A DNA stretch of 64,000 bases from Sphingomicrobium nitratireducens (GTDB lineage Bacteria; Pseudomonadota; Alphaproteobacteria; Sphingomonadales; Sphingomonadaceae): positions 537,001-601,000 of the forward strand of contig NZ_JANJZA010000001.1 in the NCBI RefSeq assembly GCF_026157035.1. Direction: 5' to 3'. The position numbers and the translations under genes were made by a program. The notes beneath the pieces were generated by a model that searched no databases, was not told the origin of the DNA, and was given only the letters and a program-made list of their open reading frames with translations. Positions 25,208 through 33,605 of the stretch are shown in pieces (positions within the stretch are counted from its first letter, which is position 1; the number at the start of each line of letters is the position of its first letter).

Positions 25208-26869
25208 CTAGCCGGCATGGGCCGCCTTCAACGCGACGCGGTCGATCTTGCCGGTGCCGAGGCGCGGTAGCGGCCCGTCGGCGAAGATGAAGCGCTCGGG
25301 CACCTTGAAGGCGGCAAGCTTGGTCCTGAGGAAGTCGCGCAGATCGTCTTCCGAGATGCCTTCTGCGGAATGGACGACCGCGACCGGGACTTCGCCCAGG
25401 CGCTCGTCGGGCGCGCCGAACACGCAGACCTCGTCGACCTTTTCGCAGGCGTAGAGCGCGGCCTCGACCTCGGCAGCGGCGATATTCTCGCCCCCGCGCA
25501 GGATGATGTCCTTCTTGCGATCCACGATGAACAGATATTCGTCCTCGTCGAGATAGCCGATGTCGCCGGTGCGGAAATAGCCGTCCTCGGTATAGGCGGC
25601 CGCAGTGGCTTGCGGGTTGTCCCAGTAGCCTTTGATGGTCGCGACCGAACGGATCGCGACCTCGCCGGTCTCGCCCTTGGGAAGGTGGGCGCCGTCCTCC
25701 CCGAGGATAGCGATCTCCACGAACGGCACCTGCTCGCGGCCGGTCGACGTCGGCTTGTCGAGATAATTCTCGAAGAAGATGCCGCAGCCGACCGCATTGG
25801 TCTCGGTCAGGCCATAGCCCTGGATCGACTGCGCCTCGGGCATCTCGTCGGCCTGGCGCAGCACGTGCGCGGCCGGGCGCGGCGCGCCGCCCGAATTGAT
25901 ATAGCCCATCGAGGAGAGGTCGTAGTCGTCGCGCTTTGGATGGTTCATCACCTCCATCGCCATGGTCGGAACCCCGGTAAAATGGGTGACGCCCTCGTCC
26001 TGGATCAGCTGGAGCGCATGCTCGGCGTCCCACTTGGGCATCAGCACCAGCGCGCGTCCGATGACGTAGCTGGTGAGCATGACGGGGACTTCGCCGGTGA
26101 CGTGGAACAAGGGGACCGAGACCAGCGCACGCAGCGGCAGGTCCTTGTAGCGCCCCTGGCTCTCGAGCACGCCCTTCAGCACCATCAGCGAGACGGTGTA
26201 GATATAGGCGGCCTGGCAGACCTGCATGTGGGTCGAGAGCGCGCCCTTAGCATCGCCGGTCGACCCCGAGGTAAATAGGATCGTCGCATCGTCATCAGGT
26301 GCGACGGTCGGCAGCGCGATCGCATCGTGCCCGCCGGTGAGCAGCGAGGAGAAAGCCTCTACGGCAGGCTTCGAAATGTCGACGTCGACCACCGCGATAC
26401 CCAGATCGAGGCCCGCGACCATCTGCGTATGAGGCTTGGCGGCGATCACCATCGCGGGACAAGTGAGTTCGAGTGCGTGACGCAATTCCTCCTCGCGCCA
26501 CCAGCCGTTGATGAGCGTCGCGACCCCGCCTGCCTTGAGGATTGCCTGGTAGGCGACGATCCACGCGGTGCAGTTGCGCATCGCGATGCCGATGCGGTCG
26601 CCTTTCTTGGTGCCGCGCGCCACCAACGCCTTGGCGAGCCGCGTCGACAGCGCGTTCAGTTCGGCGAAGGTCAGCCGCTCCTCGCCCGAAATGACCGCGA
26701 CCTTGTCGGCGTTCATCATCGCGAAGGCGTCGAACAGCATGGGCAGAGTCGGCGGGAAGTTGGAGACGTATTTCTTGCCGTCCGGCGTCTCGGCCAGCTG
26801 GAGCATTCCGTCCGGCCCGGTCAGCTTCTCCAATACCGCTTCATATTGCTGATCGAGCGCACTCGGCAT
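25208..26869 (-). CDS. AMP-dependent acyl-CoA ligase (class I adenylate-forming)
   Basis: A 553-residue enzyme that activates a carboxylic acid as acyl-AMP and transfers it to CoA. The P-loop is [12 protein letters not shown] (about 198-209). Other motifs are [49 protein letters not shown] and the catalytic lysine in [14 protein letters not shown]. The acid is not predictable; medium or long fatty acids are common for this subgroup. The start MPSALDQQ has AAGGAG upstream, while an earlier ATG lacks one. It is the first gene of the minus operon and is divergent from lgt with 61 bp between the starts. Confidence 0.9.
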   Translation of the reverse strand: MPSALDQQYEAVLEKLTGPDGMLQLAETPDGKKYVSNFPPTLPMLFDAFAMMNADKVAVISGEERLTFAELNALSTRLAKALVARGTKKGDRIGIAMRNCTAWIVAYQAILKAGGVATLINGWWREEELRHALELTCPAMVIAAKPHTQMVAGLDLGIAVVDVDISKPAVEAFSSLLTGGHDAIALPTVAPDDDATILFTSGSTGDAKGALSTHMQVCQAAYIYTVSLMVLKGVLESQGRYKDLPLRALVSVPLFHVTGEVPVMLTSYVIGRALVLMPKWDAEHALQLIQDEGVTHFTGVPTMAMEVMNHPKRDDYDLSSMGYINSGGAPRPAAHVLRQADEMPEAQSIQGYGLTETNAVGCGIFFENYLDKPTSTGREQVPFVEIAILGEDGAHLPKGETGEVAIRSVATIKGYWDNPQATAAAYTEDGYFRTGDIGYLDEDEYLFIVDRKKDIILRGGENIAAAEVEAALYACEKVDEVCVFGAPDERLGEVPVAVVHSAEGISEDDLRDFLRTKLAAFKVPERFIFADGPLPRLGTGKIDRVALKAAHAG

Positions 26870-26930
26870 CCAACACTCCTTTGCCTTTGGGGATGTCCAC
26901 CCTATGAGGCAGGGGAACAAGAGGGAAGCC

Positions 26931-27815
26931 ATGACGAACGACCGTATTCAAAATGATGAAGGCATCGCCTTTCCGGACCTCGGTCTGGATCCGGTCGCCA
27001 TCGATTTCGGCTTCTACGAGCTGCGCTGGTACAGCCTCGCTTACCTGGCCGGGATCGTCGTCGGCTACTGGTACCTGCTCAAGCTGCTCAAGCAGCCGGG
27101 CGCACCGATGGCGCGGCGCCACGCCGACGACTTCATCCTGTGGGCGACCTTCGGCATCATCCTTGGCGGGCGCGTCGGCTACGTGCTGTTCTACAACCTC
27201 GCTTACTACCTCGATCACCCGCTCCAGATCCTCAACCTGCGCGACGGGGGCATGAGTTTCCACGGCGGGGTACTCGGCACCACACTCGCGATCATCTTGT
27301 TCGCCCGCTCGCAGGGGCTCAACTGGCTGCGCGTCCACGACTATGTCGCCTGCACCGTGCCCTTCGGCCTGTTCTTCGGGCGGCTTGCCAATTTCGTGAA
27401 CGCGGAATTGTGGGGCGCGCCGACCGACGTGCCCTGGGCGATCCGGTTCCCCGAATATCTCAACGGGCAGTGGATGCTCGGGCCGCCGCGTCACCCGAGC
27501 CAGCTTTACGAGGCGGGGCTCGAGGGCATCCTCCTGTTCCTGATCCTCGCCTTCATGTTCTGGCGAACCGACGCGCGCTACCAGCCGGGCAAGCTCGTCG
27601 GTGCGTTCATCTTCTTCTACGGAGCGTTCCGCTTCGGGCTTGAATATATCCGCGAGGCCGACGCGCACCTATCCGACTTCGCGATGGCGACGGGGCTGCA
27701 CATGGGCCAGTGGCTGAGCCTGCCGATGATCCTGGGCGGCCTCTACCTGATGGCGACCGCCAAGGGCCGTCGCGTGCGGGTGGAGCCTACGGTCGGCACG
27801 CAAAGCGTGGCATGA
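26931..27815 (+). CDS. lgt: Prolipoprotein diacylglyceryl transferase
   Basis: A 294-residue inner-membrane enzyme that moves diacylglycerol from phosphatidylglycerol to the lipobox cysteine of prolipoproteins. It has seven predicted membrane helices. The family motifs are [23 protein letters not shown] with the essential histidine, the Lgt signature [18 protein letters not shown] and the late [12 protein letters not shown]. The start at MTNDRIQN is taken because GAGGGAAG precedes it; an ATG nine codons earlier is possible. Its last four bases overlap the next gene (ATGA). It provides lipidation for the lipoproteins encoded elsewhere in this window. Confidence 0.95.
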   Translation: MTNDRIQNDEGIAFPDLGLDPVAIDFGFYELRWYSLAYLAGIVVGYWYLLKLLKQPGAPMARRHADDFILWATFGIILGGRVGYVLFYNLAYYLDHPLQILNLRDGGMSFHGGVLGTTLAIILFARSQGLNWLRVHDYVACTVPFGLFFGRLANFVNAELWGAPTDVPWAIRFPEYLNGQWMLGPPRHPSQLYEAGLEGILLFLILAFMFWRTDARYQPGKLVGAFIFFYGAFRFGLEYIREADAHLSDFAMATGLHMGQWLSLPMILGGLYLMATAKGRRVRVEPTVGTQSVA

Positions 27816-28786
27816 GCCTTCAGGACACGCTGAAGGCCGAAATCGAGCGCGACGGGCCGGTCGGCATCGACCGCTGGATGACCGCCTGCAACCAGCATTA
27901 TTACGGCACGCGCGATCCGCTCGGGCAGGAGGGCGATTTCACCACCGCGCCCGAAATCAGCCAGATGTTCGGCGAACTGGTTGGCGCGGCGCTGGCCGAT
28001 GCGTGGCTGCGCGCCGGGGCGCCGGTTGAGGCGGTCTATGCCGAGCTCGGCCCGGGTCGAGGGACGCTCGCGTCAGACGCGCTGCGCCTGCTGGCCAAGG
28101 CACGGTTCGAGGGCGGGAAACACCTTGTCGAGACCAGCCCGGTGCTCCGCGAGATGCAGGCCAAAGCGGTGCCGGGCGCGGTGCATCACGTGTCTATCGA
28201 GGACTTGCCCACGCGCCCTCTCCTGTGCGTCGCCAACGAATTTTTCGACGCGCTGCCGACCCGCCAATTCGGCCCCGAAGGCGAGCGCAAGGTGCAGGTC
28301 GAGGCCGGCCGATTCACCTATACCACCTCGCATGTCGACCGCGAGGAAAGTCCCGAACGCGAGGCGACGATGGCTTCGCTCGCGCGGCATCTCGTCGCCA
28401 ATGGCGGCGTCGCGCTCGTCATCGATTACGGATTCTGGGAAGGCGGCGCGGACACGCTCCAGGCGATGCGCGCGCACGATCATGCCGACCCGCTCGCCGA
28501 CCCGGGCGAGAACGACCTCACCACCCATGTCGATTTCGGCGCGCTGGCGAAGGCGGCTGCAGGCGAGGGCGCGTCGCTCACCCGCATGATCGCGCAGGGC
28601 AGCTGGCTCGAAAATCTCGGCATCGGCGCGCGCGCGATGGCGCTGGCGGCGGCCAACCCGGATCGCACCGAGGCGATCGCCGCCGACCGCCGCCGCCTGT
28701 GCGACGAGGCGCAGATGGGAACCCTGTTCAAGGTGATGGCCGTCCACGCGCCCGGCTGGCCCGCACCAGCGGGCTTTCCGGCATGA
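27812..28786 (+). CDS. MidA/NDUFAF7-family SAM-dependent methyltransferase
   Basis: A 324-residue class I methyltransferase. The early motif [20 protein letters not shown] is the hallmark of the MidA/NDUFAF7 family, followed by the SAM loop [14 protein letters not shown] and [13 protein letters not shown]. The mitochondrial homologue dimethylates an arginine of complex I subunit NDUFS2, so a role in respiratory complex assembly is plausible for the bacterial protein but untested. It overlaps lgt upstream and pgeF downstream by ATGA, an arrangement that implies one transcript. Confidence 0.9.
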   Translation: MSLQDTLKAEIERDGPVGIDRWMTACNQHYYGTRDPLGQEGDFTTAPEISQMFGELVGAALADAWLRAGAPVEAVYAELGPGRGTLASDALRLLAKARFEGGKHLVETSPVLREMQAKAVPGAVHHVSIEDLPTRPLLCVANEFFDALPTRQFGPEGERKVQVEAGRFTYTTSHVDREESPEREATMASLARHLVANGGVALVIDYGFWEGGADTLQAMRAHDHADPLADPGENDLTTHVDFGALAKAAAGEGASLTRMIAQGSWLENLGIGARAMALAAANPDRTEAIAADRRRLCDEAQMGTLFKVMAVHAPGWPAPAGFPA

Positions 28787-29553
28787 ACCTCGACATCGTC
28801 ACCGCGCCCACGCTCGGCGTCCCACACGGCTTTTTCGGCCATACGGGCGGCCTGTCGGCGGGCGCGGTCGCGGGGCTCAATTGCGGGTTCGGGGCCAAAG
28901 ACGATCCCGAGATGGTGCGCGCCAATCGCCGCCTCGCCGCCGACGCGCTGATCGCAGGGGCGCCGCTCGCCTCGGTCCATCAGGTGCACAGCGCAACCTG
29001 CGTCGTCGCGACCGAACCGTGGCCGATCGAAGAGCGCCCGCATGCCGACGCGCTGGTCACCGACCGGCCCGGCCTCCTGCTGGGCATCGTCACCGCCGAC
29101 TGCGCGCCGGTGCTGCTCGCCGACACCGAGGCAGGCGTCGTGGGCGCGGCGCATGCCGGCTGGCGCGGGGCCATCGGCGGGGTCACCGATGCCGCGATCG
29201 CCGCCATGCTGAAGCTCGGCGCGAAGATCGAACAGATCACGGCTGCGGTCGGCCCGTGCATCGGGCGAGCGAGCTACGAGGTCGACTACGCCTTTCCCGA
29301 CCCGTTCCTCGCCGAGGACCCGGACAATGCGCGCTTCTTCCTCGAAGGACCCGCCGACAAGCCGCATTTCGACCTTGAAGCCTATGTCGCGGCGCGCGTC
29401 GCGGCGGCGGGCGTGCGCCAGGTGTGGGCCGCGGGGCTCGATACCTATGCGCTACCCGACCGCTTCTATTCCTATCGCCGCGCGACCCACGAGAACGCGC
29501 CCACCTATGGCCGCCAGATCAGCATGATTGGCCTTGCCCCTAAGACGCGCTAA
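28783..29553 (+). CDS. pgeF: Peptidoglycan editing factor PgeF (YfiH/laccase-domain)
   Basis: A 256-residue protein of the DUF152 (YfiH/LACC1) family. The characteristic residues are LASVHQVHSATC with its histidine, VTADCAPVLLADTEAGVVGAAHAGWRGA with the zinc-site Cys and His, AAVGPCIGRASYEV and a C-terminal FYSYRRATHE. The Escherichia coli protein trims wrongly built L-Ser muropeptide precursors, and relatives act as purine nucleoside phosphorylases. It is the third gene of the lgt operon. Confidence 0.93.
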   Translation: MNLDIVTAPTLGVPHGFFGHTGGLSAGAVAGLNCGFGAKDDPEMVRANRRLAADALIAGAPLASVHQVHSATCVVATEPWPIEERPHADALVTDRPGLLLGIVTADCAPVLLADTEAGVVGAAHAGWRGAIGGVTDAAIAAMLKLGAKIEQITAAVGPCIGRASYEVDYAFPDPFLAEDPDNARFFLEGPADKPHFDLEAYVAARVAAAGVRQVWAAGLDTYALPDRFYSYRRATHENAPTYGRQISMIGLAPKTR

Positions 29554-29587
29554 GCCGCGCCCGACACTTTCCCCGAGGAGTTTTCCC

Positions 29588-30853
29588 GTGAGCAACGACA
29601 CCAAGATCGGCAACCACCAGATCGACCCCGCCACGCTGATGATGGGCTACGGGTTCGACCCGCATCTGTCCGAGGGCGCATTGAAGCCGCCGATCTTCCA
29701 CACCTCGACCTTCGTCTTCCAGAAGGCCGCCGACGGGAAGCATTTCTTCGAGGGCATCACCGGCAAGCGCCCGGGCGGCGCGGGCGGGCTCGTCTATTCG
29801 CGCTTCAACAATCCCAACCAGGAAATCCTCGAGGACCGCCTCGCACTTTGGGAAGGCGCCGAGGACGCGCTGGTCTTCTCGAGCGGGATGACCGCGATTT
29901 CGGTGCTGCTCCTCTCGATGGCGCGCCCGGGCGATGTGATCCTGATGAGCGGCCCGCTCTACGCGGCGACCGAGAGCATCATCATGAAGATCCTGCCGCA
30001 GTTCGGCATTTCCTATGTCGATTTCCCCGCCTCGGCGACGCGGGAGGAGATCGAGGCGAAGATGGACGAGGCCAAGGCCATGGCCGAGGAAAAGGGCGGC
30101 AAGGTTTCGCTGATCTATCTCGAGAGCCCGGGCAACCCGACCAACGCCTTGGTCGACGTCGAGGCGGTGCACGCCGCGCGGCAGGCCAAGCTGCCCGACG
30201 CGCCGATCGCGATCGACAACACCTTCCTCGGCCCGATCTTCGCCAAGCCGCAGGACCAGGGCGCGGACCTCAGCGTCTACAGCCTGACCAAATATGTCGG
30301 CGGTCACAGCGATCTCATCGCGGGCGGGATCACGGGCAAGAAGACGCTGATCGACAAGATCATTCCGATGCGCAACACGCTGGGCGGAATCTGCGACGCC
30401 AATACCGCGTGGATGCTGCTGCGAAGCCTCGAGACGCTCGAATTGCGCATGACGCGGGCCGCGGAAAGCGCGCGCGCGGTGTGCGACTTCCTCAAGGACC
30501 ATCCCAAGGTCGAGCGGCTCGGCTATCTCGGCCATCTCGAGGAAGGCAGCCGGCAGAAGGATATCTACGATCGCCACTGCACCGGTGCGGGTTCGACCTT
30601 CTCGCTGTTCGTGAAGGGCGGCGAAGCGGAGGCGTTCCGCTTCCTCGATGCGCTGAAGCTCGCGAAACTCGCGGTCAGCCTCGGCGGCACGGAGACGCTC
30701 GCCTCCGCGCCCGCGGCGATGACGCATTTGTCGGTGCCCGAGGAACGGCGCCAGGCGCTCGACATCCAGGACAATCTGGTGCGCGTGTCGATCGGGATCG
30801 AGAAGCCCGACGATTTGATCGCGGATTTCTCGAACGCGCTGGACGCGATCTAG
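29588..30853 (+). CDS. Cys/Met metabolism PLP enzyme (cystathionine gamma-synthase / methionine gamma-lyase family)
   Basis: A 421-residue fold-type I PLP enzyme. It shows GGLVYSRFNNPNQEILEDRL (phosphate-contacting Tyr-x-Arg), SSGMTAIS, the PLP aspartate in IAIDNTFLGP, and the Schiff-base lysine in YSLTKYVGGHSD. The C-terminal SLGGTETLASAPAAMTH is typical. Reaction specificity (gamma-synthase, gamma-lyase or O-acylhomoserine sulfhydrylase) cannot be told apart here. It starts at GTG with GAGGAG eight bases upstream. The family usually has about 390 residues, so the N-terminal extension (first 35 residues) is slightly long. A repeated structured element follows its stop. Confidence 0.88.
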   Translation: MSNDTKIGNHQIDPATLMMGYGFDPHLSEGALKPPIFHTSTFVFQKAADGKHFFEGITGKRPGGAGGLVYSRFNNPNQEILEDRLALWEGAEDALVFSSGMTAISVLLLSMARPGDVILMSGPLYAATESIIMKILPQFGISYVDFPASATREEIEAKMDEAKAMAEEKGGKVSLIYLESPGNPTNALVDVEAVHAARQAKLPDAPIAIDNTFLGPIFAKPQDQGADLSVYSLTKYVGGHSDLIAGGITGKKTLIDKIIPMRNTLGGICDANTAWMLLRSLETLELRMTRAAESARAVCDFLKDHPKVERLGYLGHLEEGSRQKDIYDRHCTGAGSTFSLFVKGGEAEAFRFLDALKLAKLAVSLGGTETLASAPAAMTHLSVPEERRQALDIQDNLVRVSIGIEKPDDLIADFSNALDAI

Positions 30854-30862
30854 GCGCTGAAG

Positions 30863-30983
30863 GGGGTCAGGGCGGCCTGACCCCGTCGGACCTGTCGGCT
30901 TCGCCGCAGGCCGTCCGCGCTGCGCCGTCTCTCCGCGCTGCTAGGATTTCGCTGGCGAAATCTACGCTACGCTCGGCGGCTTG
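30863..30983 (+). repeat. Structured dispersed element, copy A (three hairpins)
   Basis: The 121-nt element contains hairpin 1 at 30863-30884 (arms GGGGTCAGG and CCTGACCCC, loop GCGG), hairpin 2 at 30891-30910 (CCTG-T-CGGC, loop TTC, GCCG-CAGG) and hairpin 3 at 30945-30962 (GATTTCGC, TG, GCGAAATC). Hairpin 3 is bracketed by GCCGTCTCTCCGCGCTGCT (30924-30942) and CGCTACGCTCGGCGGCTTG (30965-30983). Copy B at 45365-45491 on the other strand shares the layout, the hairpin 1 loop and the brackets. It fills the gap between two convergent genes, ending three bases before the HAD stop. Confidence 0.85.
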
Positions 30984-30986
30984 CGA

Positions 30987-31652
30987 CTAGCCCCAATCCT
31001 CGATGCGCCAGCCCTGCTCCTTGGCGAGTTCCTCGAGCTTGCCGTGCGGGTTCACCGCGACCGGCTCGTCCGACCATTCGAAGACCGGTCGGTCGGTGAC
31101 GTGGTCCGAGTAGAAGCGGACGTGTCCGCGCACGATTTCCGATTGGCTTTCCCAGTCGAGGATCATCGCCATCTTGGCGGGACCGTAGCAATTCTGGCCG
31201 TCGATCTTGGCATGCACTTCCTCGTCCAGCCCCAAGATGGTGTTGGTGCCGATGACATGGTCGAAGCCCATCCGCGCGCCGATTTCCTGGGCGTAGAAGC
31301 GGTAGCTCGCGGTCGCCATGACGACCATGCGCCCCTCGGCCTTGTCGCGCGCGATCGCGGCTCGGGCGCCAGGGCGGATATTGTGGGCGATCGTCTTTTC
31401 GGCGAAACTGTCGACCAAGGGTTTCAGCTCGGCCTGGCTGCGGCGGTGGCCGAGCAGCAGGCGGTGGTTGATCTCCTTGAGCGTTCCCCGGTCGATCAGC
31501 TTCGCGACGTAGGCGAGCATCGAGAGGATCACTAGCGGGAAGAAGACCAGCCTCAGCGGGTTGCGCCGCATCGCGCAGTGGATCAGGAACGGCGTGTAGG
31601 TCGGCCGCCGCGTAACCGTCTTGTCCATGTCGTAGATCGCAAGATCGGTCAT
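30987..31652 (-). CDS. HAD-superfamily IB phosphatase
   Basis: A 221-residue HAD phosphatase of the phosphoserine phosphatase-like IB group. Motif I is DMDKT (D8 and D10), motif II lies in VVMATASYRFY, and motif III/IV around FYSDHVTDRPVFEWSDEPVAVNP. A hydrophobic stretch at residues 30-52 (NPLRLVFFPLVILSMLAYVAKL) could tie it to the membrane. It removes a phosphate from a small substrate. Its start overlaps the nucleotidyltransferase stop (ATGA), so these genes form one cassette with the degenerate CDP-alcohol phosphotransferase. A lipid or polyol phosphate is the likely substrate by context. Confidence 0.85.
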   Translation of the reverse strand: MTDLAIYDMDKTVTRRPTYTPFLIHCAMRRNPLRLVFFPLVILSMLAYVAKLIDRGTLKEINHRLLLGHRRSQAELKPLVDSFAEKTIAHNIRPGARAAIARDKAEGRMVVMATASYRFYAQEIGARMGFDHVIGTNTILGLDEEVHAKIDGQNCYGPAKMAMILDWESQSEIVRGHVRFYSDHVTDRPVFEWSDEPVAVNPHGKLEELAKEQGWRIEDWG

Positions 31653-32416
31653 GCTTTTCCTTCCAGGATGGCGGAGACGAGGTTGTGGTCGGCAGGCTTG
31701 TCGACATCGACCGCGGCCAGGGGATCGTCCATTTCGACCGCGCGCACAGTGAGGCCGAGGCGCTTTCCGACCGTATCGAGCGTCTGCTGGAGCGTCTTGA
31801 GGCGCAGCACCGCACCCATCAGGATGGCGGGGCCGAGCGCGCCGATCATCTTCCAGCCCTTCTTGCGGTCCTGCTCGACCGAGCGCCACAGCGCGACCGC
31901 TTCTGCTGCCTTGGGACTGGAGAAGGCGAACAAGTTGGCGCCCGAATAGGCGCCGCCGCGGAATTTGAGCCAGGTGCGCTGCGAGCCGGGCAGTCGCTGG
32001 AGGAGGTTGGCGCGCTCGACAAGACCGATGGCGACGTCGGCGCCCGCTGCCTTGGCCATGAAGTCGCCGAGCATGGCGGGCGTCAGCAGCGCGTGGTCGG
32101 CGGTCGTCACGAGTACGGGGAAACGGGTTTCCGGGTCCTTGAGTACGCGGTCGATGGTCGCCGCGATCGTCTCGTCCGACAGGCCGAGCTTGAGGCGCGC
32201 TTCGGCGGGCAGCGCTTCGCCGATCCGCTCCGGCTGTTGGGTGAGGACGCGAATCTGGCCGAACCCGTCCGCTTCGAGCAATGCGGTTGCGACCCGCGCC
32301 ACCATCGGCGTGCCCGCGACCGGGATCAGCGGCTTCAGATCGGTGCCGTGCGCCGCGGCGAACGGGTCATGGCCGGGCCGTGCGCCCGCCAGCAGGATGG
32401 CAGTCCACTCGGTCAA
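31649..32416 (-). CDS. MobA-like nucleotidyltransferase
   Basis: A 255-residue NTP transferase domain with ILLAGARPGHDP, the lysine in DLKPLIPVAGTPMVARV, and VLVTTADHALLTPAML as the acidic metal site. It would join a nucleotide to a small phosphorylated substrate such as a sugar, polyol or alcohol phosphate. A TTG start (MTEWTAILLAG) is inferred because it overlaps the stop of the upstream gene (TTGA) and no ATG lies near the conserved first strand. Archaeal and bacterial inositol-phosphate cytidylyltransferases of this fold are often fused or coupled to CDP-alcohol phosphotransferases, which matches the neighbour. Confidence 0.8.
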   Translation of the reverse strand: MTEWTAILLAGARPGHDPFAAAHGTDLKPLIPVAGTPMVARVATALLEADGFGQIRVLTQQPERIGEALPAEARLKLGLSDETIAATIDRVLKDPETRFPVLVTTADHALLTPAMLGDFMAKAAGADVAIGLVERANLLQRLPGSQRTWLKFRGGAYSGANLFAFSSPKAAEAVALWRSVEQDRKKGWKMIGALGPAILMGAVLRLKTLQQTLDTVGKRLGLTVRAVEMDDPLAAVDVDKPADHNLVSAILEGKA

Positions 32417-33558
32417 CGAATCCAGCTCTCCAGCTTCTGCCCGCGCAGGGACCGTCCCTCCGCTTGCGTCAGGCGCACGGCGGTAACGATCAGCGAGACC
32501 AGCGTCCAGAGCGCGAGCGATTCGAATGCGTGCGCGGGCAGGCCGACCAGCCAGCCGGCAGCGAGAATGAGGAGCCCGACGTTGCGCCCGGCCGCGACCA
32601 GGCGGACTGTGCCGTCTATCGGGCGCCAGCGCCTGAGCGGGAAGCCGAAGCGGGTGCGGAACCACAAGCGCGCAGCAGAGTCGGCGACCTGCCCGCCCGC
32701 CGTCACGAGTACCAGCCCCGAGAGATAGACGGGTTCGAAGGTCCCGTCGGCGAGCCCGTGTGCCCACCCGATCCACCACAGGGCCGGGACGAGAAGCCCG
32801 GACAGCATGCCGTGTAATGCACGCCAAGGAGCGGGGCGACCGATGACCCGCACCAGCCCGCGTCCCGCGGTGGCGGCGATCCCGGAGAGGACGCCGAACA
32901 GCAGGCCCGCGCCGAACCACCCTTCCCAGAAGAACAAGGCGGCCAGCGCGGCGAGCGCCAGTCCGATCAGCGTCATGCCGGCCGGGCCGATTCCGGCAAT
33001 CGCGCTCCAGCGCGCGAGGTGGAAGGCGGGACCGGCGCGCAGCAAGTTGGTGACCACGTCGGTAACGGGATCGCACCCGGCCACGAACGCGGCCTTGCCC
33101 GCCGCGATGCGCTCTTCCTCCTCGAGCGGCATCACGAACCGGCGCGGATGATCGGCCGGCGTCAGGATGTCCATGCCGAGATCGGGGACGAGACGATCCT
33201 GCGCCATCGCCGTCATCACCGCTTCGCGCTCCGCCGGCCTTGTGCAGTGGGCGAGCACGATGCGCTCGTTGGCGACGAGGACGCGCCCCCGCTGTTCGAG
33301 CAGGATCGGAAGCCAGGCCGGGTCCCACACGAAGTCCATGTCCGCGAGGACGACCGAGCGGCCTCCCTCGTCCGACAGGCGGTCGGCTCGTCCCGGGTCC
33401 ATTCCCGCCGCCGCGGCGAGACGATAGGCACGGGTCGCGGCGTGCTGGCCGAACAGGTGCACCGGGTTCTCGCCGACGGGCACGAACAAGGCGGGGCGGG
33501 CGTCTGCGTCCTCGTTCGATGCCTGCGCGAGCGGCTGGCGGCCGTTTTCCTTCTTCAC
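32413..33558 (-). CDS. CDP-alcohol phosphotransferase-like membrane protein with degenerate catalytic motif
   Basis: A 381-residue protein. Residues 20-165 resemble a worn-down nucleotidyltransferase-like domain (SVVLADMDFVWDPAWLPILL, GRVLVANERIVLAHC). Residues 170-381 have the membrane layout of CDP-alcohol phosphotransferases, starting VTDVVTNLLRAGPAFHLARW. The usual motif D-x2-D-G-x2-A-R...G-x3-D-x3-D would fall at 225-253, but reads SGIAATAGRGLVRVIGRPAP and then WRALHGMLSG. Every catalytic Asp is absent. It may be inactive, regulatory or repurposed. A GTG start is likely (VKKENGRQ). It is the first gene of the three-gene cassette and diverges from mlaE. Confidence 0.65.
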   Translation of the reverse strand: MKKENGRQPLAQASNEDADARPALFVPVGENPVHLFGQHAATRAYRLAAAAGMDPGRADRLSDEGGRSVVLADMDFVWDPAWLPILLEQRGRVLVANERIVLAHCTRPAEREAVMTAMAQDRLVPDLGMDILTPADHPRRFVMPLEEEERIAAGKAAFVAGCDPVTDVVTNLLRAGPAFHLARWSAIAGIGPAGMTLIGLALAALAALFFWEGWFGAGLLFGVLSGIAATAGRGLVRVIGRPAPWRALHGMLSGLLVPALWWIGWAHGLADGTFEPVYLSGLVLVTAGGQVADSAARLWFRTRFGFPLRRWRPIDGTVRLVAAGRNVGLLILAAGWLVGLPAHAFESLALWTLVSLIVTAVRLTQAEGRSLRGQKLESWIR

Positions 33559-33605
33559 CGCTTGGTCTTGTCCCGGGCTTCGCTTTCGCGCAAGGGTTGG
33601 CTCGC

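Noticed and set aside
29554-29587. A SAM-type riboswitch before the Cys/Met PLP gene.
   Set aside because: Only 34 bases separate it from pgeF, too short for a known SAM riboswitch fold, and no matching stems were seen.
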